A stretch of DNA of 5,277 nucleotides, taken from contig CAIVAH010000250.1 of assembly GCA_903903765.1 (NCBI GenBank), positions 1-5,277 of the forward strand. The letters are read 5' to 3'. A model generated the notes under the pieces. The model did not search any database and was not told where the DNA came from. It saw only the letters and a program-made list of their open reading frames with translations. This document shows, one piece after another, positions 1-5,277 of the stretch. Both the position numbers and the translations under genes were made by a program. This stretch comes from an uncultured Methylococcaceae bacterium. GTDB taxonomy: Bacteria; Pseudomonadota; Gammaproteobacteria; Methylococcales; Methylomonadaceae. Each line of letters begins with the position of its first letter. Position 1 is the first letter of the stretch.

Positions 1-420
1 CATGTTGATCGATATTTAGATCTATATTTCAAGCAATGTTCGATCTTAGTTAATTGCCAAGACCTTGCGATGATGTCAGCCACTCTTGGCAATTTAGGCA
101 CTAATCCTTTATCTAATCAAGAAGTTTATAAATTTAGTACCGTTAAAGACATACTTTCAATCATGCTGACCTGTGGTATGTATAATTATTCGGGTGAATG
201 GGCGTTCCGTGTTGGAGTACCCGCAAAAAGTGGCGTGGGTGGCGGCGTAATTGCAACCGTAAATCGACAATTGGGTCTGGCTGTATATTCTCCTCGATTA
301 GATGAGCGTGGTAATAGTGCTAGAGGAATTAATGTCTGTATTGATTTAGCAAATGAATTGGGCTTACATGCTTTTGATTGCATGAATCATGGATCTGATT
401 ATTTAAAAGCTATTTTATAA
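1..420 (+). CDS. glsA: Glutaminase A, C-terminal part (5' end outside window)
   Basis: Glutaminase hydrolyses L-glutamine to L-glutamate and ammonia in the cytoplasm. The frame is open from base 1 and ends with TAA at 418-420, giving about 139 residues, somewhat under half of the usual roughly 310. Family landmarks read in order: a DLYFKQCSIL segment, LAMMSATLGNLGTNPL, the signature CGMYNYSGEWAFRVGVPAKSG (as CGMY, SGEWAFRVG, PAKSGVGGG), then a DERGNSARGINVC stretch close to the C-terminus. The Tyr of CGMY and the KSGVGGG loop belong to the active-site region of this serine-dependent, beta-lactamase-like fold. The catalytic Ser-x-x-Lys lies upstream and is not in view. The ATG at 70 is internal, because glutaminase homology continues through bases 1-69. 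The next gene starts 38 bp downstream on the same strand, so the two are probably one transcript. Family assignment is near certain. Confidence 0.95.
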   Translation, partial: HVDRYLDLYFKQCSILVNCQDLAMMSATLGNLGTNPLSNQEVYKFSTVKDILSIMLTCGMYNYSGEWAFRVGVPAKSGVGGGVIATVNRQLGLAVYSPRLDERGNSARGINVCIDLANELGLHAFDCMNHGSDYLKAIL

Positions 421-449
421 CAGCGAAAAAATTGTGATTTCTATTATTT

Positions 450-453
450 AGGT
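450..453 (+). promoter_or_regulatory. Weak ribosome binding site of the STAS-kinase gene
   Basis: AGGT lies six to nine bases before the ATG at 459. It is the only Shine-Dalgarno-like match in the 38-bp gap after glsA, and it supports 459 as the start. The resulting N-terminus also begins directly at the STAS fold. The same gap shows no convincing promoter or terminator. Confidence 0.5.
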
Positions 454-458
454 TAACA

Positions 459-1616
459 ATGAATATTAAATCAATCATACAAGAACAAAAGCTAACTTTA
501 ATACTAGATGGCCGATTAGATATTAATACGGCATCTATATTTGAACAGGCCTTAAAGTTAAATAGCGTCAAAGAATTAATATTAGATTTTAACGCTTGTA
601 ATTATGTATCAAGTGTCGGTCTAAGAGTCATATTAATTGCCTTACGAACTTTAAAATCTAACGATGGAAAAATCATAGTAAAAAACGTTGATAGTAATAT
701 TTATGAAATCTTTGTAATGACAGGCATCAACCAACTCGTCGAGATACATAAGTCCTATAGAGAAATATCAACTGATAACTTTGAATTAATTTCTGCAGGC
801 GTTTGTGGAGAGTGCTACCGTATAGATAAAGAAAATATCGTTAAATTATATAACGAAGGTATTTCCGCAGATATTGCTGAAAAAGAAAAGAAATTTGCCA
901 GAGAAGCCCTAATACTAGGCATTCCTACTGCTTTATCTTATGACATTGTTAGCTGTGGAAACAGAACTGGCATAATTTACGAACTTCTTAACGCCCAGTT
1001 ATTTAGTGAAGTTATTCATGCTGATCCTGATAATTTAGATACCCATGCAAACACACTTGTTGGTGTTGCAAAGCAAATCCATACGGCCAAAGGCGACCCT
1101 AAAATATTCCCTTTAATTAAAGATAATTTTAGAGACTATATAAATCAGATGGACTTCTTTCTATCTAAAGATGAAATAGACTACCTGTTAGAAAAACTTG
1201 ATACGATCCCTGATTCAGATACCTGTGTGCATTTTGATATCCACACTAGCAATATCATGATCAAGGATAATGATCCATTAGTTATCGATTTAGGTGATTT
1301 ATCAATTGGTAGTTATTATTTTGATATTGGATTACTTTATATGATCTATGGTATTCCTGAACTTAATATTTGCCAAAAGGCAACTAAACTCCCAGTTGAA
1401 ACTGGCATAAAGTTATGGGAAGCATTTTCTAAAAATTATTTTTTAGACAAACCAGTTGAAGATTTTGACTATTTTTACAACAACCGATATTTTTTTGCAT
1501 CCTTGCGAATTATTTACACCATTACATTTTTACCAAAGCTTAAGGATGAATTGGTAACTATGATGAAACAAATTTTAATACCGCGAATGATGAACATTAA
1601 TTACAACGAAGATTAA
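459..1616 (+). CDS. STAS domain fused to APH/choline-kinase-like phosphotransferase
   Basis: This 385-residue, probably soluble protein has two domains. Residues 1 to about 100 form a STAS domain: LTLILDGRLDINTA, then LILDFNACNYVSSVGLRVIL, where Ser51/Ser52 match the phosphorylated serine position of SpoIIAA-type anti-sigma antagonists. Residues about 108-385 resemble an aminoglycoside-phosphotransferase/choline-kinase fold: a glycine loop GVCGECYRI (114-122), a nucleotide-binding lysine in IVKLY (Lys129), acidic/basic helix EKEKKFAREA, catalytic HFDIHTSN (His258, Asp260, Asn265) and metal-binding VIDLGD (Asp277). All key residues of an active phosphotransferase are present. The C-terminal part recalls the TIGR02172-type phosphotransferase family, from memory. 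The substrate is unknown: it could be a small molecule or a protein such as the STAS serine itself. The ATG at 459 has an AGG ribosome site at 450-452, six bases upstream. It follows glsA closely, and its stop overlaps that of kdpD on the other strand. Confidence 0.85.
   Translation: MNIKSIIQEQKLTLILDGRLDINTASIFEQALKLNSVKELILDFNACNYVSSVGLRVILIALRTLKSNDGKIIVKNVDSNIYEIFVMTGINQLVEIHKSYREISTDNFELISAGVCGECYRIDKENIVKLYNEGISADIAEKEKKFAREALILGIPTALSYDIVSCGNRTGIIYELLNAQLFSEVIHADPDNLDTHANTLVGVAKQIHTAKGDPKIFPLIKDNFRDYINQMDFFLSKDEIDYLLEKLDTIPDSDTCVHFDIHTSNIMIKDNDPLVIDLGDLSIGSYYFDIGLLYMIYGIPELNICQKATKLPVETGIKLWEAFSKNYFLDKPVEDFDYFYNNRYFFASLRIIYTITFLPKLKDELVTMMKQILIPRMMNINYNED
1613..1616. other. Tail-to-tail stop codon overlap (TTAA)
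   Basis: The plus-strand STAS-kinase gene ends with TAA at 1614-1616 and the minus-strand kdpD ends with TAA at 1615-1613, so the four bases TTAA serve both stops. There is no intergenic space and no hairpin-plus-T-run terminator for either gene here. Transcripts from each side would have to run into the other gene unless Rho-dependent or distant termination acts. Confidence 0.9.
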
Positions 1617-3616
1617 CGGACTCTTAGCAAAGTATGAGCAATCAACTGTAAAAAAGTGTCTAATAATTTTTGTTGCTCAGGTAAAAATATCTTATGTAAG
1701 TGAGTCGGTAGTATCCCCAGCACACACAAAACTTCAGTATTAGAATGAATCGGTAAATAAATACCTTGAGTACCCGGCAAGGTATTTGTGCCAAAGCCGG
1801 CAACTTCATTATGATCAAAAACCCACTGCGCCACATCCCGATCTGCATTAACAAATGATTCAGTAAGACTCTTTACTGCAGGCAACATAATGCGACCATT
1901 TCTATTCGGAAACAGTAACACGCAAGGACTTTTAAATTCAACATACAATCGTTTAACCGCGATATGTATTACTTCTGGCACACTCCGACCATTACATAAA
2001 TCTTTACTAAGTAAATATAGCGACGTAATGCGTTGTTCTCGCTCGGTCGATATTTTGGCTTGGAAATTAACTTTAGCCATCAAATTACTAATCACTATAC
2101 TGACCAACAACATCACTAGTAATACCAATAGATACTGCACATCAGCTACCACAAAACTGTAATACGGCTCGACAAATAAGAAATCAAAATTAGCCACTGC
2201 AAATATCGAGGCAAAAATGGAAGGTCCCAAGCCAAAACGACTTGAAACAAAAACAATCCCCAACAAATAAACCATAATTAAATTTGAAAGCTCAAGACGC
2301 CCCAACAGTAATTGATTAACGCCAGAACACAACACTATTAATACCAAAGCACGAGCATAAGTCTTATAAGGAAATTTAACGGCATAAATAAGATTTTGCT
2401 TTAAGTTGGATAAAGGGGTTTTATAGTTAAAACCAATAGATTGATTCGAGAACTCAGCGTCATCATCCGTTTTCAAACTACCCAACAAATAAATATTAAT
2501 ATTTTGAGCTTTTAAAATTAAATCATCCACCAACGATCCGTAAAGCTTTCTTCTCCAACCTCGGCGAGTCGGCTTTCCAATTATGATTTTATTAATATTA
2601 TGTTCGCTACAAAGCCTTATTAAAGCATCCGATACGTCCGTAGCGCTTAGCGTAATCAGTTCTGCACCCAATTGTTCTGCCAATTTTAACGTACGCAAAA
2701 ACCTATCTTTTTTATCAGCAGACATATGTTGTGTTTTTTGCGTATCAACATGCACCACTAACCATTCAGCAGAGAATCTTATAGCTAATTGTTTTCCAGC
2801 TCTCACTAAGCGTTCCGCTGAATCGTTGACCTCAATACTCACCAGAATCTTATCGCTAACTTGCCACACTTCTTGAATGGCATTATCTTCTCGATAATCA
2901 ATCATTTGAGCATCAACACGACTCGCTGTTTGCCTTAAAGATAGCTCACGTAGGGCAATTAAATTACCCTTTCGAAAAAAATGATTAACTGCTTCTTTTG
3001 CTTGTTGCGGCAAATAGATCTTACCTGCTTTTAAGCGTTTTAACAGTTCTTCAGGGGGTAAATCGACTAACTCGACCTCATCTGCTTCTTCAAATACCGT
3101 ATCAGGTACCGTTTCAAAAACCTGTATCCCTGATATTTGTCGGACATCATCATTAATACTTTCTAAATGTTGAACATTTAATGCGGTATAGACATTAATA
3201 CCAAGTTCAAGCAACTCATTAATATCCTGCCAACGCTTTGGGTGCCTTGAACCAGGCACATTAGAATGCGCCAACTCATCAATAACGATTATGTTAGGCC
3301 GTCGTTTAATAGCAGTATCTATATCAAATTCATAAAGCACTTTGCCTTTATAATCTAAGTGCTTTAATGGCAAGACCTCAAGGTCATTTACTAATTCTTT
3401 TGTTTCTTCTCGACCATGTGTTTCGATAATACCTATCACAATATCAATGTTTTCAGCACTTCGCTCATGTGCAGCCCGCAACATCGCACAGGTTTTACCA
3501 ACACCAGCCATAGCTCCAAAAAATATCTTGAGCCGTCCTCGTTTAGCTTTAGCGTTGTCTCGCTCTATACGTGCTAAAAGTTGATCAGGATCAGGCCGCT
3601 CATCTGACATCATCAT
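1613..3616 (-). CDS. kdpD: KdpD-type K+ sensor lacking the histidine-kinase domain
   Basis: KdpD normally senses low K+ and phosphorylates KdpE to switch on kdpFABC. This 667-residue inner-membrane protein retains the sensory half. Residues 5-25 match the RPDPDQLL start of E. coli KdpD. A Walker A GAMAGVGKT is at 34-42, ETHGRE at 65-70, a Walker B-like VIDELAHSN at 111-119, and GSRHPKRWQDI and NVQHLES follow. A Usp-like domain spans about 254-380 with IIIGKPTRRGWRRK. Four membrane helices lie near 421-437, 444-460, 464-484 and 493-511, then a GAF domain at about 530-665. The protein ends in LPEQQKLLDTFLQLIAHTLLRVR, where E. coli KdpD continues for roughly 230 more residues with HisKA and ATPase domains (usual length about 890). 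No kdpE follows. Three consecutive ATG codons (3616, 3613, 3610) could each start translation, and no good ribosome site precedes them. The gene follows kdpC after 15 bp, so translational coupling is likely. Confidence 0.93.
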   Translation of the reverse strand: MMMSDERPDPDQLLARIERDNAKAKRGRLKIFFGAMAGVGKTCAMLRAAHERSAENIDIVIGIIETHGREETKELVNDLEVLPLKHLDYKGKVLYEFDIDTAIKRRPNIIVIDELAHSNVPGSRHPKRWQDINELLELGINVYTALNVQHLESINDDVRQISGIQVFETVPDTVFEEADEVELVDLPPEELLKRLKAGKIYLPQQAKEAVNHFFRKGNLIALRELSLRQTASRVDAQMIDYREDNAIQEVWQVSDKILVSIEVNDSAERLVRAGKQLAIRFSAEWLVVHVDTQKTQHMSADKKDRFLRTLKLAEQLGAELITLSATDVSDALIRLCSEHNINKIIIGKPTRRGWRRKLYGSLVDDLILKAQNINIYLLGSLKTDDDAEFSNQSIGFNYKTPLSNLKQNLIYAVKFPYKTYARALVLIVLCSGVNQLLLGRLELSNLIMVYLLGIVFVSSRFGLGPSIFASIFAVANFDFLFVEPYYSFVVADVQYLLVLLVMLLVSIVISNLMAKVNFQAKISTEREQRITSLYLLSKDLCNGRSVPEVIHIAVKRLYVEFKSPCVLLFPNRNGRIMLPAVKSLTESFVNADRDVAQWVFDHNEVAGFGTNTLPGTQGIYLPIHSNTEVLCVLGILPTHLHKIFLPEQQKLLDTFLQLIAHTLLRVR

Positions 3617-3631
3617 TGATTACAATAACTA

Positions 3632-4210
3632 TTAATGATGCAACTGATCGAGTGCTAGATTTAATTTTAAAACATGCACTCGCGGTTCCCCAAAGATAAA
3701 CCATTGTCTATTTTGAGTATTTGCTTTAATAAGTTCAGCCACTTGTTGTTCATCTAACTGCCGAACTGCAGCCACACGCTTGAGTTGATAATTTGCCGCC
3801 GCCACACTTATGTGTGGATCAAGCCCACTACCTGAAGCCGTAACTAAATCAACAGGTACTAAAGCATTATTGGTCGGATCTACATTTTTTAGTGCCTGAA
3901 CTCGATCTTTGATTAGTGCAACTAAGGCTGGATTAGTGGGGCCTAAATTGGACCCAGAAGAACCAGCAGCGTTATAAGCATTTGGAGTTGTCGCAGAAGG
4001 TCGGCCCCAAAAATACGCTGGAGAGGTAAAGCTCTGTCCTATTAATTCTGAACCCATCAACTGTCCATTGGCATCTTTAAGTAAACTGCCATTGGCTTGT
4101 TGAGTGAATAATAATTGCGCAATACTAGTTACCATTAGGGGATAAACTACACCCGTTAGTACGGTGAATATTAAAAGCATCACCGCAGCAGGTTTTAAAT
4201 ACTCAAACAT
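3632..4210 (-). CDS. kdpC: K+-transporting ATPase subunit KdpC
   Basis: KdpC is the single-span inner-membrane subunit of the KdpFABC K+ pump. It stabilises the KdpA-KdpB complex and promotes ATP binding to KdpB. The 192-residue product has the normal family length and layout. A short cytoplasmic start MFEYLKP is followed by one membrane helix at about residues 8-31. A periplasmic domain follows with the conserved blocks GSELIGQSF, YFWGRPSATTPNAYNAAGSSGSN (read as FWGRPSA, YNAAGSSGSN), PVDLVTASGSGLDPHIS and a C-terminal region ending in NLALDQLHH. The start at 4210 is well supported by AAGGAG five bases upstream. The gene begins nine bases after the kdpB stop and is followed after 15 bp by kdpD, as in a kdp operon. 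It looks intact, though its partner KdpB is broken in this window. Confidence 0.97.
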   Translation of the reverse strand: MFEYLKPAAVMLLIFTVLTGVVYPLMVTSIAQLLFTQQANGSLLKDANGQLMGSELIGQSFTSPAYFWGRPSATTPNAYNAAGSSGSNLGPTNPALVALIKDRVQALKNVDPTNNALVPVDLVTASGSGLDPHISVAAANYQLKRVAAVRQLDEQQVAELIKANTQNRQWFIFGEPRVHVLKLNLALDQLHH

Positions 4211-4215
4211 AAAAA

Positions 4216-4221
4216 CTCCTT
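4216..4221 (-). promoter_or_regulatory. Strong ribosome binding site of kdpC overlapping the kdpB stop
   Basis: AAGGAG on the minus strand lies five bases before the kdpC ATG, and its two A's are also the last two bases of the kdpB TAA stop (4222-4220). This fixes the kdpC start. It also suggests translational coupling, with ribosomes ending kdpB placed on the kdpC start. Confidence 0.8.
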
Positions 4222-4999
4222 AAACCCAGTGAAATGTGACAAGACACACATCAATCAATTTAATCCCTATAAAAGGCACAAGGACTCCACCTAAGCCATA
4301 AACCAATAAATTGTTCTGCAACAATTTTTCAGCACCCACGGGACGATATTTAATACCTTTTAACGCTAAAGGAATTAAAGCAATAATAATAAGCGCATTA
4401 AAAATAACCGCTGACAAAATAGCGCTTGAAGGCGTAGCCAAGCCCATTACGTTTAATACATTTAATGCGGGATAAGTAGTGGCAAAAGCGGCTGGAATGA
4501 TAGCAAAGTATTTGGCCACATCGTTCGCGATACTAAACGTCGTTAAAGCACCGCGCGTCATTAACATTTGCTTACCGGTTTCAACTATTTCAATTAATTT
4601 TGTAGGATTAGAATCTAAGTCCACCATATTACCGGCTTCTTTAGCCGCTTGAGTACCACTATTCATAGCAACAGCTACATCTGCCTGTGCTAAAGCTGGT
4701 GCATCATTAGTACCATCCCCAGTCATCGCTACTAAACGTCCCTCACTTTGATATTGCCTAATTAAGTTAAGCTTTGCTTCTGGGGTGGCTTCAGCAAAAA
4801 AATCATCAACCCCAGCTTCAGCAGCAATCGCGGCAGCGGTTAAGGAATTATCACCGGTAATCATGATCGTTTTAATGCCCATCTGCCGTAATTCAATAAA
4901 ACGTTCTTTAATACCTACTTTTACGACATCCTTGAGTTCAATTACGCCCATGGCATTATTGCCATCTGCAACCACAGATAAGCTAACGGAATATTCCAT
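4220..4999 (-). pseudogene. kdpB: K+-transporting ATPase KdpB, C-terminal fragment lacking about 420 N-terminal residues
   Basis: KdpB is the P-type ATPase subunit of the K+ pump. The open frame carries 259 residues matching the C-terminal part of the usual roughly 680. It holds the end of the nucleotide domain ([16 protein letters not shown]), the P-domain motifs MITGDN (47-51) and [21 protein letters not shown] (91-111, key Asp95 and Asp99), [21 protein letters not shown], the TM5 segment [17 protein letters not shown] with Asp160 and Lys163, and the last membrane helices. Missing are TM1-4, the TGES actuator loop and the phosphorylated DKTGT aspartate, so no pump activity is possible from this piece. 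Similarity stops near residue 7 (base about 4980). The residues before that and upstream LHGWTEL are not KdpB-like, and an in-frame stop lies at 5021-5023. The ATG at 4999 has no well-spaced ribosome site. The remaining sequence has no frameshifts, so the break looks recent. Confidence 0.88.
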
Positions 5000-5004
5000 T
5001 AGCT
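4981..5004. repeat. 24-bp near-perfect palindrome at the kdpB break
   Basis: Arms AGCTAA and TTAGCT flank a c/a mismatch and the perfect palindrome GGAATATTCC, so 11 of 12 positions pair. Its left edge lies at the base where KdpB similarity ends, which suggests it is the terminus of an inserted or rearranged segment rather than part of the original gene. It could also be an operator-like site, but no regulator is nearby. Confidence 0.7.
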
Positions 5005-5016
5005 CAGTCCATCCGT

Positions 5017-5045
5017 GTAGCTAAAGGCTCATTGCCTTTGCTAAG
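5017..5045 (+). repeat. Hairpin A: GTAG-type stem-loop, copy 1 of TGTAGC...GCTAAGT repeat
   Basis: TAGC at 5018-5021 pairs with GCTA at 5040-5043, and AAAGGC at 5023-5028 pairs with GCCTTT at 5034-5039. T5022 is bulged and the loop is tcatt. The unit has the same boundary sequences and nearly the same loop as the hairpin at 5125-5151, from which it is separated by about 80 bp. The leading GTAG recalls REP elements, but here most of the GTAG is itself paired, unlike the usual REP arrangement. Confidence 0.7.
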
Positions 5046-5046
5046 T

Positions 5047-5073
5047 GTAGCATCACCCCTCTTTGGAGGTGAG
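5047..5073 (+). repeat. Hairpin B: GTAG-preceded stem-loop
   Basis: GTAG at 5047-5050 is followed two bases later by a stem of TCACC (5053-5057) with GGTGA (5068-5072). TC/GA pairs continue it above a two-C bulge, with loop tttg. The GTAG is unpaired and sits at the foot of the stem, as in REP sequences. It directly abuts hairpin A. Confidence 0.6.
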
Positions 5074-5103
5074 ACTTCACTAATTACGTGTGTATCCACA
5101 AAC

Positions 5104-5117
5104 AAGCCCGCAGGCTT
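5104..5117. repeat. Hairpin D: short perfect stem-loop
   Basis: AAGCC (5104-5108) and GGCTT (5113-5117) pair perfectly around the tetraloop cgca. On the minus strand the right arm is followed by GTTTGT, a poor T-run, so a weak minus-strand terminator is possible. The five-pair stem makes that doubtful. Confidence 0.55.
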
Positions 5118-5124
5118 AATTCAT

Positions 5125-5151
5125 GTAGCAGAGCTCATTGGCCCTGCTAAG
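5125..5151 (+). repeat. Hairpin C: GTAG-type stem-loop, copy 2 of TGTAGC...GCTAAGT repeat
   Basis: TAGCAG (5126-5131) pairs with CTGCTA (5144-5149), followed by an a/c mismatch and GC/GC, closing on loop tcattg. The outer sequences TGTAGC and GCTAAGT and the CTCATTG loop match hairpin A, while the middle of the stem differs on both arms. That pattern fits selection or origin based on the fold. Confidence 0.7.
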
Positions 5152-5174
5152 TCTTACTCATAAAGAGTCAGACT
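5150..5174. repeat. Hairpin E: 9-bp imperfect stem-loop
   Basis: AGTCT (5150-5154) pairs with AGACT (5170-5174), followed by a t/c mismatch, then ACTC (5156-5159) with GAGT (5165-5168) around loop ataaa. There is no T-run on either side, so it is not a standard intrinsic terminator. It begins where hairpin C ends. Confidence 0.65.
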
Positions 5175-5180
5175 AGATAC

Positions 5181-5192
5181 TGAACTAGTTCA
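5181..5192. repeat. 12-bp perfect palindrome
   Basis: TGAACTAGTTCA is its own reverse complement. It closes the hairpin-rich stretch and borders the AT-rich edge of the window. With no loop it suits a dimeric protein site better than an RNA hairpin. No regulator can be named. Confidence 0.55.
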
Positions 5193-5277
5193 ATATTACT
5201 AATAAGATAATTAAAATATATATTTTTAACTGTCATATTTTTTGTATTTTTTATACGTCTAATAGAATAGTATTTTC

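Larger units (their letters stand above)
5005..5277. other. Non-coding hairpin cluster and AT-rich tail replacing the 5' part of kdpB
   Basis: No protein gene is recognised in these 273 bases, and no KdpB residues appear in any minus-strand frame. Bases 5017-5192 are tiled with stem-loops, listed individually; bases 5193-5277 are strongly AT-rich without clear structure or a convincing promoter. Likely explanations are the end of a hairpin-ended mobile element (IS200/IS605-like or a REP cluster mobilised by a RAYT-type transposase) or a structured non-coding RNA. No transposase lies inside the window, so the choice cannot be made here. Confidence 0.5.

Noticed and set aside
70..420. Glutaminase start at the ATG at 70
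   Set aside because: The same frame is open to base 1, and residues encoded by 1-69 match the glutaminase family, so the gene enters from outside the window.
459..1616. Aminoglycoside resistance enzyme
   Set aside because: The kinase motifs are shared by the whole APH/choline-kinase superfamily. The STAS fusion and the glutaminase neighbour give no reason to infer antibiotic modification.
1660..2876. Small reading frames lying within or opposite kdpD (around 1660-1854, 1890-2162, 2583-2876)
   Set aside because: Their products resemble no family, and they sit inside a well-conserved kdpD frame. They are shadow frames.
4785..5024. Plus-strand frame of 79 codons opposite kdpB
   Set aside because: It is antisense to highly conserved KdpB P-domain codons, its composition is the mirror of kdpB, and it has no recognisable domain.
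5150..5174. Intrinsic terminator at hairpin E
   Set aside because: The stem is good, but neither strand has a T-run after it.
5017..5192. CRISPR array
   Set aside because: There are only two similar units, of unequal length and diverged in sequence, with irregular spacing and no cas gene in view.
4981..5200. Group I or group II intron interrupting kdpB
   Set aside because: Hairpins next to a broken gene suggested this, but no domain V-like 34-nt hairpin and no group I P7/core motifs are visible on the minus strand.
5208..5236. Minus-strand promoter reading into the kdpB fragment (ATGACA, 17 bp, TAATTA)
   Set aside because: The -10 match is poor, and such matches arise easily in this AT-rich stretch.

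Overview
This window looks like chromosome from a low-GC (about 35-40% by eye) Gram-negative bacterium. The Kdp proteins read closest to gammaproteobacterial ones such as E. coli, but no rRNA or other marker is present, so the lineage is an inference. Two gene groups point towards each other.

Left half, plus strand: the 3' end of a glutaminase gene (glsA, 1-420, entering from outside the window) is followed 38 bp later by a 385-residue protein (459-1616). That protein joins an N-terminal STAS (anti-sigma-antagonist type) domain to a C-terminal aminoglycoside-phosphotransferase/choline-kinase-like domain. The spacing suggests co-transcription. The STAS-kinase is the least familiar protein in the window.

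Right half, minus strand: the tail of a high-affinity K+ pump operon, in the order kdpB-kdpC-kdpD. KdpC is complete. KdpD keeps its N-terminal ATP-binding domain, Usp domain, four membrane segments and GAF domain, but stops where the histidine-kinase module should begin. No kdpE follows. The truncated kdpD and the STAS-kinase gene end tail to tail, with stop codons sharing the four bases TTAA at 1613-1616, so no kinase-domain remnant remains between them.

At the right edge kdpB is broken. Only its C-terminal about 255 residues are present; homology ends abruptly near 4980, and an in-frame stop lies just upstream at 5021-5023. The break coincides with the edge of a 24-bp near-perfect palindrome (4981-5004). 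About 190 bp crowded with hairpins follow (5017-5192), including two related TGTAGC...GCTAAGT stem-loops and a third GTAG-preceded hairpin. This resembles a REP-like cluster or the end of a hairpin-ended mobile element. The last 85 bp are AT-rich and show no gene.

Taken together, the Kdp locus has lost material at both ends: the pump's catalytic N-terminal part at one, and the histidine kinase plus response regulator at the other. Either the system is decaying, or the short KdpD has a role that does not need phosphotransfer to KdpE.
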